The position numbers and the translations under genes are program-made. Source: Oryzomonas japonica (GTDB lineage: Bacteria; Desulfobacterota; Desulfuromonadia; Geobacterales; Pseudopelobacteraceae). From it: 64,000 bases of DNA. The stretch lies in NCBI RefSeq assembly GCF_008802365.1, contig NZ_VZQZ01000006.1, positions 1-64,000 of the forward strand, written 5' to 3'. Below the pieces are notes generated by a model that made no database searches, was not told where the DNA came from, and worked only from the letters and a program-made list of their open reading frames with translations. Positions 41,377-49,517 of this stretch are shown here, piece after piece (the first letter of the stretch is position 1; every line of letters starts with the position of its first letter).

Positions 41377-42957
41377 ATGGCCCTTCTCAAACAGGCATTG
41401 CGGACACGGCCCGTTCAGGGGGCGATCAGGCGGTCGGCCGCCTTCCGAGCCCAGCGTTTTCAACAGCGCGACCCGCTGGCGGCCCAGCGGGCCATCTTCC
41501 AACAACTCGTCTCCACGGCAGCCGGGACCCGTTTCGGCCGTGACCACGACTTCCCGGTTCTGGCGCGTCTCCCCTATGACCAGGCCTATGCGCGGTTCCG
41601 GCAGTTGGTGCCGATCCGCACCTATCAGGAGTTCTGGGACGACTACTTCCAGGCTGGCTGCCGCACCGGCATTGACGGCAAAAAACGGATCTGCCTGGAT
41701 GATGTCACCTGGCCCGGCAGGGTGCGCATGTTCTGCGAGACCTCCGGCACCACCGCTCCGACCAAGTACATCCCCTTTTCCGACCAGATGTTCCAGGAAA
41801 ACCGCCGAGCGGCCACGGATATGATCGCCTGTTATCTGGCCGTTCAGAGCACATCGCGCCTCGGCTCCGGCAAGATCCTGTATATGTCCGGTTCAACCGA
41901 ACTGAACGATATGGGCGACCATATCTGCTCCGGCGACATGAGCGCCCTCACGCTCCGCTTCCGCCCCCGCTGGCTCGACCCCTTTGTGGAGCCCCAGGCC
42001 CAGGTGTCGGCCCTCCCGTGGGAGGAGAAGCTCCAGGCCATGGCCGAACTGCTGCTGAACGACCCGGACATCCGGGTCATCTCCGGTGTGCCCCCCTGGA
42101 TTCTGCTGCTCCTGAAACGCTGCGCCGAATTGGGTGGCAGGCCGCTGGTTGAACTGCTGCCCCACCTGGAACTGATCATCCACGGCGGCACCAGCATCAA
42201 GCCGTATCGCAGCGAGTTTGAGGCGCTGTTCCACGACCGGCTTCCCAACTTGTTGGAACTGCTCCCCTCCTCCGAGGCCTTCATGGCCTTTCAGCAGCAG
42301 GGTGACGCGCAGATGCGTCTGACCCCCTTCTACGGTGCATTCTTCGAGTTCGTGCGCTTCGAGGACCTGGACGGGCAGGGGAGGCCGGTGCGGGACGCCG
42401 CTGCGGTCCCCTTGGAACAGGTGCAGACGGGCCAGCGCTACGCCGTGATCCTGAGCACCTGCTCCGGGCTATGGCGCTACCACATCGGCGATACCATCCG
42501 CTTTACCTCTCTTGCCCCGCACTTCATCGAGTTCACCGGGCGGGATCGTTTTTTGGACAAGCTGGAGGAGAAGGTGACCCAGGGGGAGGTGGAGCGGGCC
42601 ATTGCGGAGTTGAATGGTTTTGGAAGCTGGAACGTGCGGGAGTTCATGGTGGGGGCAGACGTGCAGGCCCGGCGGCACGTATGGGTTTTGGCCACGGCGG
42701 AAGAGGGGGGAAACAGGGAACAGGCCGCCCTCCTGCTGGATGCCGCCTTGTGCCACATGAACGCCGATTATGCCACGTTCCGCAGCCAGGGGCGCATCAA
42801 CCCGCCCCTGGTACTGACGGCGGGGGAGGGGGCGATCTACGCGTGGTCCAAGACGGCGCGGGGCAAATTGGGTGGACAGACCAAGATACCGCACATCGAT
42901 CCGACCCCCGATTCGTCCATGATCGCCAGCCTGCAGGAGTTTGTCGCGCAAGGGTGA
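41377..42957 (+). CDS. GH3 auxin-responsive-promoter family adenylating enzyme
   Basis: This 526-residue protein matches the GH3 family, members of the adenylate-forming superfamily that in plants join amino acids to acyl hormones. Visible motifs are the phosphate loop CETSGTTAPTKYIPFS, the acyl/AMP region ELLPSSEAFMAFQ, FYGAFFEFVRFED, and the Y-R-x-G-D motif LWRYHIGDTIRF followed by EFTGRDRFLDKLEEKV. Bacterial members are of unknown substrate; amide or thioester synthesis from a carboxylic acid and ATP is expected. It follows the alpha/beta hydrolase by 3 bp and ends at a terminator. Confidence 0.88.
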   Translation: MALLKQALRTRPVQGAIRRSAAFRAQRFQQRDPLAAQRAIFQQLVSTAAGTRFGRDHDFPVLARLPYDQAYARFRQLVPIRTYQEFWDDYFQAGCRTGIDGKKRICLDDVTWPGRVRMFCETSGTTAPTKYIPFSDQMFQENRRAATDMIACYLAVQSTSRLGSGKILYMSGSTELNDMGDHICSGDMSALTLRFRPRWLDPFVEPQAQVSALPWEEKLQAMAELLLNDPDIRVISGVPPWILLLLKRCAELGGRPLVELLPHLELIIHGGTSIKPYRSEFEALFHDRLPNLLELLPSSEAFMAFQQQGDAQMRLTPFYGAFFEFVRFEDLDGQGRPVRDAAAVPLEQVQTGQRYAVILSTCSGLWRYHIGDTIRFTSLAPHFIEFTGRDRFLDKLEEKVTQGEVERAIAELNGFGSWNVREFMVGADVQARRHVWVLATAEEGGNREQAALLLDAALCHMNADYATFRSQGRINPPLVLTAGEGAIYAWSKTARGKLGGQTKIPHIDPTPDSSMIASLQEFVAQG

Positions 42958-42982
42958 GGCAGATTGTCACGCCTGAAACTGC

Positions 42983-43009
42983 AAGGGCTGCCTGATCGGC
43001 AGCCCTTTT
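42983..43009 (+). terminator. Terminator after the GH3-family gene
   Basis: AAGGGCTGCC (42983-42992) pairs with GGCAGCCCTT (42998-43007), with TTTT following. Confidence 0.85.
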
Positions 43010-43096
43010 GGCGTTGGTGCATCGCGTTTCGGTTGATTTTATGGGGTTTTGGGGGAGAGGCGGGCGTGTGGGCGTTGTACGGCTTTAAGCCGAGGT

Positions 43097-43900
43097 TTAC
43101 TGTTGGCAGCGGGGGCAAAAGACCGTACTCCGGTTCCCTAATCGGATCTCTTCCAGCGCCCCGTTGCAGTGGGTGCAGCTCCCTTTGCCCCGTCCGTACA
43201 CGGTGAACTCCAGGGGATGGTAGGCGACCGAGTCCTCCGCCACCCGGTAGGTGCTCCCCTGGTCGATGGATTCCTGCAACACCTCCCGGATGGCGAGGGC
43301 CAGTCGCTCGCACTCCGGAAGGGAGAGGGAGGAGGCGTGGCGGTCGGGCCGGATAGCGGCACGGAACAGCGCCTCATTGGCGTAGATGTTGCCCACCCCG
43401 GCAACCGTTGCCCCGTTCATGATGAACTGTTTCACCGCAACCCTGCGGGACCGGCTCACCTGGAAGAGGTAGTCGCCGTCGAAGGCAAAAGTGAGCGGTT
43501 CCGGGCCGATCCCCGCCAGGAGCGGATGCCGTACCGGGGCGTCGGTGGTCCAGGCCACGGTGCCGAATTTACGCGGGTCGTGGAAGCGGAGCGCCGAGCC
43601 ACCGTAAAAATGGATATCGAGATGATCGTGCTTTCCCGGTGGCGTGGCTTCGGGGAGAAACCGGAGAAAGCCGGTCATGCCCAGGTGGATGATGAGCCAG
43701 CCGGCCTCGCAGTCCAGCAGCAGGTACTTGCCCCGCCGTGCCACGGAGCGGATGGTCCGCCCCGGCAGGATCGTTGCCAGTTCTTCGGGAATAGGGAGGC
43801 GAAGCTTCGGCACCCGCACCTCCACCCGCTCGATCCTCTTGCCCGTCAGATCAGGCTCCAGCCTGCGTCGGGTCAGTTCCACCTCGGGGAGTTCCGGCAC
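43097..43900 (-). CDS. mutM: Formamidopyrimidine-DNA glycosylase
   Basis: This 267-residue Fpg removes 8-oxoguanine and related lesions. It begins PELPEVE, with the N-terminal proline nucleophile, has MTGFL, the conserved lysine region, HDPRKFGT, NIYANEALFRAAI (helix-two-turn-helix) and the C-terminal zinc finger CTHCNGALEEIRLGNRSTVFCPRCQQ. It lies downstream of the hgcAB and AhpD-like genes on the same strand. Confidence 0.95.
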   Translation of the reverse strand: MPELPEVELTRRRLEPDLTGKRIERVEVRVPKLRLPIPEELATILPGRTIRSVARRGKYLLLDCEAGWLIIHLGMTGFLRFLPEATPPGKHDHLDIHFYGGSALRFHDPRKFGTVAWTTDAPVRHPLLAGIGPEPLTFAFDGDYLFQVSRSRRVAVKQFIMNGATVAGVGNIYANEALFRAAIRPDRHASSLSLPECERLALAIREVLQESIDQGSTYRVAEDSVAYHPLEFTVYGRGKGSCTHCNGALEEIRLGNRSTVFCPRCQQ

Positions 43901-43966
43901 CCTTGCCTCCTGCGGCGTTCCCGCCGTAAAATGTCATATCCCGCTACGCTACAACAAACCGCATCG

Positions 43967-44287
43967 CTACTCAACCTTTGCGTGGTGTTCCTGGCACTGG
44001 CCTGAAGCTTGCCGCTCCTTCCGCATGCGCCGTTGCACCTCCCCGAGCTGGGCGTTGACCTTGCCGGCGGCAACCGCCATCACCACTCCCTGCACGGCGC
44101 CGATCTCCTCGGCCGTGATCCCGGCCTTTTCCACCTGTCCCAGGTAATACTCCATGCAGGGGGAGCAGCCGAGCGCCATGGCGGCCCCCAGATGGAGCAG
44201 GAGCGTGGTCTTGGGATCGAGGATACGGTTTTCTCTGACCGTATCGTAAAAATCTCCGAACGCCTTCTGCTGTTGTTCCGGCAACAT
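43967..44287 (-). CDS. Carboxymuconolactone decarboxylase/AhpD-like protein
   Basis: This 106-residue helical protein has the AhpD motif LLLHLGAAMALGCSPCMEYYLGQ with a CxxC redox pair and GITAEEIGAVQGVVMAVAAGKV. AhpD-like proteins reduce peroxides or thiols through the CxxC. It lies 46 bp after hgcB in the same direction and may share its transcript. The ATG at 44287 is preceded by a GGAGGACATC-type site. A role in thiol homeostasis near the mercury genes is inferred. Confidence 0.8.
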   Translation of the reverse strand: MLPEQQQKAFGDFYDTVRENRILDPKTTLLLHLGAAMALGCSPCMEYYLGQVEKAGITAEEIGAVQGVVMAVAAGKVNAQLGEVQRRMRKERQASGQCQEHHAKVE

Positions 44288-44333
44288 GATGTCCTCCGTG
44301 TGTGATGTTGGTTGACGACAGCCCCGCACTGCT

Positions 44334-44624
44334 TCAGGAACAGCAACCGCCGCTTGGCGCACGCAGTTTATGCTCCTGAAGCCACTCGTTGATCATCCCC
44401 GAGGCGCAGCCGACCCCGGCGTCCACCGTGATGGCCTTGACCGGGCAGTTGAGGGCGCAGGCGCCGCACTCCATGCAGGCGTCCCGGTCCGCCATGGAGG
44501 CCTTCTTCTCCGCCAGGGAGAACACCTGGTGGGGGCATACCTCCAGGCACCTGCCGCAGCCGATGCAGGCTGCCTGGTCAAGTTCCAGGGTGACCACGTC
44601 CTTCAAATATCTGAAGCCTTTCAT
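44334..44624 (-). CDS. hgcB: Mercury methylation ferredoxin HgcB
   Basis: This 96-residue 4Fe-4S ferredoxin has two clusters (CIGCGRCLEVCP and CMECGACALNCP), the conserved extra cysteine in VGCASG, and the C-terminal vicinal pair GGCCS that is diagnostic of HgcB and is thought to bind or deliver mercury. It reduces the corrinoid of HgcA during methylmercury formation. It starts 18 bp after the hgcA stop behind GGAG. Confidence 0.93.
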   Translation of the reverse strand: MKGFRYLKDVVTLELDQAACIGCGRCLEVCPHQVFSLAEKKASMADRDACMECGACALNCPVKAITVDAGVGCASGMINEWLQEHKLRAPSGGCCS

Positions 44625-44642
44625 TGATCGCTCCTTTGGTGC

Positions 44643-45797
44643 TTACAGAAATCTTCCCGCCAGCAACAATGCCATACTCACCAGCAGCGCGCCACCCATG
44701 GCCGGCAGGGCGATGCGCATCTCCTTCTTCACCCCGGAACGGGAGGTGTAGGTGCTGCACCCGGTAAAGTTAAGAGTGTGGAAAGCGCTCACCGCAGGTA
44801 GCGCCAGAAAGAGCGCGATGGTTGTCGGTATGCCCCATGCGCCCCCCCCGGCAAGAGGATAGAATACCCCGCTCCAGATCAGCCCGGCGACGACACCCTT
44901 GACGGAAAAGCTTTTGCCGGGGAGCCAGGGGAGGAGCAGCGGCCCGACGGCGGTCCCGGTCACGACCGCGCCCACATAGGCGATAAGGACCGTAACGCCC
45001 GCCGTGAGGCCGGCCAGTGCGGCTACGAGCAGAAACACGACACCTGCGATGATGGCGACGGATTTGAGGGCCATGACCAACTCCACCGGCACCAGCACCA
45101 GCCGCTCGTAGAGGGTGAAGGTCAACTGCTGCATGGCCGGGGTGGTTACCATGCCGTTGTCCAGGTACTCGGGCAGGTCGGCGGCCCGGATGGCGGCATA
45201 GCTGACCGAAAAGCCGCAGCGTCGGGCTACTTGGTGTACCGCCACGCCGGGCGCCCCCAGGATCGGCAGGATCAGGCGGCGGTGGTTGACGACCCGGGCC
45301 AGGCCGGTGGCCGTGACCCGGCGCACCACTTCGCCGGTGCCGAAAGTGCCTTTGCCGGCCGCGCACCAGACGTTGATGCCGTAAGTCTCCAACACCAGGA
45401 TCCAGAGGTTGCGCCCCGAGAGTGTATGACGGATGATGTCGTAACTCATCTTGTAGTTGGCAGTCACCAGCACCGGGTCTTCCGGCGTCGGTCGGCCGAT
45501 GGCGTAGAGGCCGGGCGGTACCATGTAGTTCATGCGGCCGATGCCCCAGCGGGCCTTGCAGGCGCCCAGCCGGTCCCTGAATCCGAGTTCGGACGCGATC
45601 CTGGGTACCCGCCCGACCGGGGTCTCCAGCCATTCAATGAAACCGGGTACCTTGTCCGTAATTGCTCCGCCCCCGGCGGAGGTTGGGGGCCCTCAGCAAG
45701 GGGGCTTGCCCAGCCCGTCACCGGAGGCGTCGCCGCAAGTGGAGGCAGCCGGGGTACGGTCCGCCTCCGTGACCCTGCGGATACTCTTGATCTTCAT
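44643..45797 (-). CDS. hgcA: Mercury methylation corrinoid protein HgcA, probable selenoprotein
   Basis: HgcA transfers a methyl group from a corrinoid to Hg(II). Recognition rests on the cap-helix motif NVWCAAGKGTFGT, in which Cys145 coordinates cobalt, VVNHRRLILPILGAPGVA, and about five C-terminal membrane helices. The full frame starts at ATG 45797 and meets TGA at 45695-45693 (codon 35) in the context KPPC-UGA-GPP; coding then continues without another stop to TAA at 44645-44643, giving 384 residues if UGA is read as selenocysteine. The 54 codons before the next ATG (45533) read as HgcA-like sequence (FIEWLETPVGRVPRIASELG), so the gene is not simply a later start. A SECIS-like hairpin follows. 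It lies 20 bp after marR and before hgcB. Confidence 0.88.
45665..45695 (-). promoter_or_regulatory. Selenocysteine UGA and candidate bacterial SECIS hairpin in hgcA
   Basis: On the minus strand the UGA (45695-45693) is followed by a perfect 7-bp stem CTCCGCC / GGCGGAG (45681-45675 with 45671-45665) closed by the loop GGG. The loop begins 18 nt after the UGA, inside the 16-37 nt range of published bacterial SECIS models, and starts with G as required. An alternative pairing GCCCCC / GGGGGC is also possible. Confidence 0.65.
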
Positions 45798-45816
45798 GGG
45801 GCCGCCTGTCCTGCTA

Positions 45817-45834
45817 TTTAGTTGCAACATGCAA
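45817..45834. promoter_or_regulatory. MarR operator copy in front of hgcA
   Basis: TTTAGTTGCAACATGCAA overlaps the last codons of marR, 20 bp before the hgcA start. It matches the reverse complement of 46326-46343 in the marR/acr3 promoter region at 17 of 18 positions. The core TTGCA-N3-TGCAA is palindromic. Confidence 0.6.
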
Positions 45835-46288
45835 TCTTGCCCTCCTGCGGTGAAGCGTCGTCGCCGGCCTTGGCCACCGCCTCGTTCAAAAGCTCCAGCG
45901 ACCTGACCACCGTGTCCCGCTCGAAGCCGCTCATGTGGGAGAAGACCCGGTCAAGTGTTGCCGCCATGTAACGGTCGATCTTTTTCAGGACCTCGCTCCC
46001 TCCGGCGGTCACCCCCAAGAGGCTTACCCGCCGGTCATCGGGCGAAACCTGCCGCGTGATGAGGCCCTTCCCCTCCAGACTTTTGGCCTGGCGGCTGAAG
46101 GTGGTGACGTCCATGCCCAATTCCTCGGCCACCTGCTGCATGGATGGTCGCCCCATCCTCCTGATCTCGAAGAGGATGTGGCTCTGCACCATGGACACCT
46201 GCTCGCCGCAGCATTCGTCGCAGCAGGATGCATTCAACAGGCCGAAACGGCGCACGAATATTTGTAGTTCTTCCCTGATTGTTCCCAT
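45818..46288 (-). CDS. MarR-family regulator, cysteine-rich
   Basis: This 156-residue winged-helix protein (HILFEIRRMGRPSMQQVAEELGMDVTTFSRQAKSLEGKGLITRQVSPDDRRVSLLGVTAGG) is of the MarR family. It carries an unusual N-terminal cluster ASCCDECCGEQ and ends in ACCN, giving six cysteines that could bind As(III), Hg(II) or another thiophilic metal. It is divergent from the ACR3 exporter and directly upstream of hgcA, with an operator-like inverted repeat at each end. It probably represses itself, acr3 and hgcAB. Confidence 0.85.
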   Translation of the reverse strand: MGTIREELQIFVRRFGLLNASCCDECCGEQVSMVQSHILFEIRRMGRPSMQQVAEELGMDVTTFSRQAKSLEGKGLITRQVSPDDRRVSLLGVTAGGSEVLKKIDRYMAATLDRVFSHMSGFERDTVVRSLELLNEAVAKAGDDASPQEGKIACCN

Positions 46289-46313
46289 TCATTGTTCTCC
46301 TGGGAAATAACGC

Positions 46314-46350
46314 TACATAATTTATTTGCATTTTGCAACTAAATTATGTA
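46314..46350. promoter_or_regulatory. Divergent marR/acr3 operator
   Basis: Outer arms TACATAATTTA (46314-46324) and TAAATTATGTA (46340-46350) are exact inverted repeats. Between them, TTGCA-TTT-TGCAA (46326-46338) forms a nested palindrome. The site lies between the marR start (46288) and the acr3 start (46405). Confidence 0.7.
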
Positions 46351-46404
46351 CATCATGGTGACAGGCTCGGTTATGGATCAATCTCGATTTTAGGAGCGCA
46401 CACC

Positions 46405-47457
46405 ATGGGCGAACACGTATCCCGGAAACTTTCATTTCTCGACCGCTGGCTGACACTGTGGATCTTCGCCGCCATGGCGCTGGGGGTGGGGCTCGGCTGG
46501 TTCGTGCCGGGAGTGGAGGGCTTCATCAACAGCTTTCAGGTCGGCACCACCAATATCCCTATTGCCGCGGGACTGATCCTGATGATGTATCCCCCTTTTG
46601 CCAAGGTGAAGTACGAGGAGATGCCCCAGGTCTTCCGAAACGGGAAGGTGCTGGGGCTGTCGCTGGTACAGAACTGGTTTATCGGGCCGGTGCTGATGTT
46701 CGTATTGGCGGCGGTCTTTTTGCCGGACAAGCCGGAGTACATGGTGGGATTGATCATGATCGGCCTGGCGCGTTGCATCGCCATGGTGATCGTCTGGAAC
46801 GAGCTGGCAAAGGGCAACACCGAGTACGCCGCCGGCCTGGTGGCCTTCAACAGCATCTTTCAGGTGCTGTTCTACAGCGTCTACGCCTGGTTTTTCATCA
46901 CCGTACTGCCGCCGCTGATCGGCCTCCAAGGGGTGGTGGTGGATGTGAGTATCGGCCAGATTGCGAAGAGCGTCTTCATCTACCTGGGTATTCCCTGCAT
47001 CGCCGGAGCCCTGACCCGTCTGGTCGGCCTGAAACTGGTGGGCAAGGAACGCTACCACGCGAACTTCGTCCCCCGGATCGGTCCCATCACCCTGGTGGCG
47101 CTGCTCTTCACCATCGTGGTCATGTTCAGTCTCAAGGGGCAGCTGATCGTGCAACTGCCCCTGGACGTGCTGCGCATCGCCATCCCGCTCCTGATCTATT
47201 TTGTGGTCATGTTCCTGGTATCGTTCTGGATGGGCAAGCGGCTGGGGGCCGACTACGGCAAGACCACCACCCTGGCTTTCACCGCTGCCAGCAACAACTT
47301 CGAGCTGGCCATCGCCGTGGCGGTGGCGGTATTTGGGATCAATTCCGGAGCCGCTTTTGCCGCCGTGATCGGGCCTTTGGTGGAGGTGCCGGTGATGATC
47401 GGCCTGGTCAACGTGGCCTTCTGGTTTCAAAAGCGGCTGTTTGCCGGCGAGGTGTGA
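46405..47457 (+). CDS. acr3: ACR3-family arsenite efflux permease
   Basis: This 350-residue ten-helix transporter exports arsenite (sometimes antimonite). ACR3 features are [17 protein letters not shown], with the essential cysteine in the fourth helix, [12 protein letters not shown] and [28 protein letters not shown] lies 9 nt before the ATG. It is followed by an arsR gene and an ArsP-like permease, making a compact arsenic resistance set divergent from marR-hgcAB. Confidence 0.93.
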   Translation: MGEHVSRKLSFLDRWLTLWIFAAMALGVGLGWFVPGVEGFINSFQVGTTNIPIAAGLILMMYPPFAKVKYEEMPQVFRNGKVLGLSLVQNWFIGPVLMFVLAAVFLPDKPEYMVGLIMIGLARCIAMVIVWNELAKGNTEYAAGLVAFNSIFQVLFYSVYAWFFITVLPPLIGLQGVVVDVSIGQIAKSVFIYLGIPCIAGALTRLVGLKLVGKERYHANFVPRIGPITLVALLFTIVVMFSLKGQLIVQLPLDVLRIAIPLLIYFVVMFLVSFWMGKRLGADYGKTTTLAFTAASNNFELAIAVAVAVFGINSGAAFAAVIGPLVEVPVMIGLVNVAFWFQKRLFAGEV

Positions 47458-47525
47458 GTCATAAAGTTGTTGACGAAAATAGGCTATTGTATGATCATGC
47501 GCGCATATCATGACGGAGCGTACCC

Positions 47526-47840
47526 ATGGATTCAGTCACTCATTACCTAGCCGATGTCCTCAAAAGCATCGCCCAACCGACCCGCTTGAAGATCATCGAG
47601 TTCCTGCGGGATGGCGAGAAGTGCGTCTGCGAGATCTTCCCCGCCATTGGGGAAGAGCAGTCAAACACCTCTCGTCACCTGAACTACATGCATAACCACG
47701 GCATCCTCTCCCGCCGCAAGGACGGCGTGAAGATCCTTTACGTCGTCAAGCACCCCGAGGTTTTCCAGATAGCCGACCTGGCGGCGACCATCTGCGCCAA
47801 TGAGACCAAGCAACGTACCAGGGCGTTGAAGGGGAAATAA
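47526..47840 (+). CDS. arsR: ArsR-family metalloregulator
   Basis: This 104-residue ArsR/SmtB repressor (LKSIAQPTRLKIIEFLRDGEKCVCEIFPAIGEEQSNTSRHLNYMHNHGILSRRKDGVKILYVV) has the ELCVC-like arsenic-binding motif KCVCEIF. It would release DNA on binding As(III). A 10-bp palindrome ATGCGCGCAT (47497-47506), flanked by ATGAT and ATCAT, lies 20 bp before its start and may be its operator. It controls at least itself and the permease downstream. Confidence 0.92.
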   Translation: MDSVTHYLADVLKSIAQPTRLKIIEFLRDGEKCVCEIFPAIGEEQSNTSRHLNYMHNHGILSRRKDGVKILYVVKHPEVFQIADLAATICANETKQRTRALKGK

Positions 47841-47890
47841 TTTTTTGCGCAGATATATGAGCACATACTCAATTAATCATGGAGTTGCCC

Positions 47891-48844
47891 ATGCTGAAAC
47901 AGTTTGCCGACTATCTGGTTTTCACGCTCATCGGGCTTGCCCCCGGTTCTCGTCCGGGAGAGGCGCTGGATTTCTTTATCTACGACACCGTCAAGATCTT
48001 TCTGCTCCTGACCACCATCATCTTTGTGGTGGCGATCGTTCGCACGTCGTTCCCGCCTGAGAAGACCAAGCGCCTGCTCTCCCGCAACCGGGAATACGTG
48101 GGTAATATCCTGGCCGCTCTGCTGGGTATTGTGACCCCGTTCTGCTCCTGTTCGGCGGTACCGCTCTTCATCGGTTTTGTCGAGTCCGGCGTGCCGTTGG
48201 GCGTAACGTTTTCGTTCCTGATCTCCTCGCCCATGGTCAACGAAGTGGCGCTGATCATGCTCTGGGGTTTGTTCGGTTGGAAAATTGCTCTCATCTATAT
48301 CGGAACGGGCTTGACCGTTGCGATTGTTGCCGGGATCGTCATCGGCAAGCTGAAGATGGAGAACTACGTCCAGGACTATGTGTGGGAGATCAAGGTCGGT
48401 AACGCCGAGATCGTCGAGCAGACCTTTCGGGAGAAAATTGCCTATGCCCGCGAGTACACCTTGGGACTGCTGAAAAAGATTTGGCCCTATGTGATCATCG
48501 GGGTCGGCATCGGCGCTTTTATCCACGGCTATGCACCCCAGGACTTCCTGGTCAGATACGCCGGGCGGGACAACCCCTTCGCCGTGCCGCTGGCCGTCCT
48601 GATCGGGGTACCGCTCTACAGTAATGCCGCCGGGGTGATTCCCATCGTCCACGCCCTGATGGAGAAGGGTCTCCCCATCGGCACCACCCTGGCCTTCATG
48701 ATGGCGGTCACCGCCCTGTCGCTGCCCGAGGCGATCATCCTGAAAAATGTGCTCAAAAACCGGCTGCTGGTCACCTTCTTCGGCATCGTGGCGGTCGCTA
48801 TTGTTATCGTCGGGTATCTGTTCAATCAGATACTTGCAACCTGA
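47891..48844 (+). CDS. ArsP-like permease (DUF318 family)
   Basis: This 317-residue membrane protein of the ArsP/DUF318 family exports trivalent organoarsenicals such as methylarsenite in characterised members. It has about eight helices, the cysteine motif TPFCSCSAVPLFIGF and SSPMVNEVALIML, and the second half-repeat GVPLYSNAAGVIPIVHAL. GGAG is 6 nt before the ATG at 47891; an ATG at 47879 is too close to no ribosome site. It follows arsR by 50 bp. Confidence 0.85.
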   Translation: MLKQFADYLVFTLIGLAPGSRPGEALDFFIYDTVKIFLLLTTIIFVVAIVRTSFPPEKTKRLLSRNREYVGNILAALLGIVTPFCSCSAVPLFIGFVESGVPLGVTFSFLISSPMVNEVALIMLWGLFGWKIALIYIGTGLTVAIVAGIVIGKLKMENYVQDYVWEIKVGNAEIVEQTFREKIAYAREYTLGLLKKIWPYVIIGVGIGAFIHGYAPQDFLVRYAGRDNPFAVPLAVLIGVPLYSNAAGVIPIVHALMEKGLPIGTTLAFMMAVTALSLPEAIILKNVLKNRLLVTFFGIVAVAIVIVGYLFNQILAT

Positions 48845-48858
48845 AAGGAGAAACGTGG

Positions 48859-49086
48859 ATGAAGATCGAAATATTGGGCACCGGCTGCGCCAAGTGCAAA
48901 ACCCTCTATGAGAATACGAAGAGGGCCTTGGAAGAAGGCGGTAAGAGCGCCGAGGTGGTGAAGGTGGAGGATATCCCCTCGATTATGAAGTATGGCGTCA
49001 TGAGCACCCCGGCGCTGGTAATAGACGGCGAGGTGAAGTTTTTCGGCAAAGTGGCATCCGTGGCCGAAATCATGGGAGTATTGTAG
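48859..49086 (+). CDS. Small thioredoxin-family redox protein (Thioredoxin_3)
   Basis: This 75-residue protein has IEILGTGCAKCKTLYENTKRALEEGG, with a CxxC active site, and the cis-proline STPALVIDGEVKFFGKV. Such short thioredoxins are often encoded next to ArsP-like permeases and may reduce or ferry metal/metalloid thiolates. It lies 14 bp after the permease. Confidence 0.9.
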   Translation: MKIEILGTGCAKCKTLYENTKRALEEGGKSAEVVKVEDIPSIMKYGVMSTPALVIDGEVKFFGKVASVAEIMGVL

Positions 49087-49133
49087 TCCGTACCTCGTGA
49101 ATTTCCACTGCAAACACCTCGAAAGGAATATCA

Positions 49134-49517
49134 ATGAAACTGCGCATAACGACCCTTGTCGCCGTCCTCATGCTTGCGGCAACCGTACACGCCGAACTCC
49201 CGTCTACCACCGATGCCGTTGTTAAGCGGGCCCTCACTTCCGGCAAACCAACCGTTATCGACCTTGGCGCCAGAACGTGCATTCCCTGCAAGATGATGGC
49301 GCCGATCCTGGAATCATTATCCACCGAGTATCGTAACAAGGCCAATGTGCTCTTCATCGATGTGCGCAAGGATCAGCCGGCAGCCCGGAAGTTTCGCGTC
49401 CAGATGATTCCCACCCAGGTCTTTTTCAATGTTCAGGGTAAAGAGGTCAAGCGCCACATCGGCGCCATGGAAAAAACTGAAATTGTGAAGGAGCTTAAAG
49501 CTGCGGGGCTCAGGTGA
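49134..49517 (+). CDS. Periplasmic thioredoxin-like protein
   Basis: The product is 127 residues with a signal peptide (LRITTLVAVLMLAATVHA), the active site ARTCIPCKMMAPILESL and the cis-proline region MIPTQVFFN. It would be kept reduced by the CcdA-like membrane protein whose GTG start overlaps its stop. This pair probably passes electrons across the inner membrane to periplasmic thiols. Confidence 0.9.
   Translation: MKLRITTLVAVLMLAATVHAELPSTTDAVVKRALTSGKPTVIDLGARTCIPCKMMAPILESLSTEYRNKANVLFIDVRKDQPAARKFRVQMIPTQVFFNVQGKEVKRHIGAMEKTEIVKELKAAGLR

Noticed and set aside
44643-45533. hgcA starting at the ATG at 45533 with no UGA problem
   Set aside because: It would remove 88 residues, including HgcA-like sequence before this Met; the upstream frame has coding character on both sides of the UGA and the intergenic distance to marR would become unusually long.
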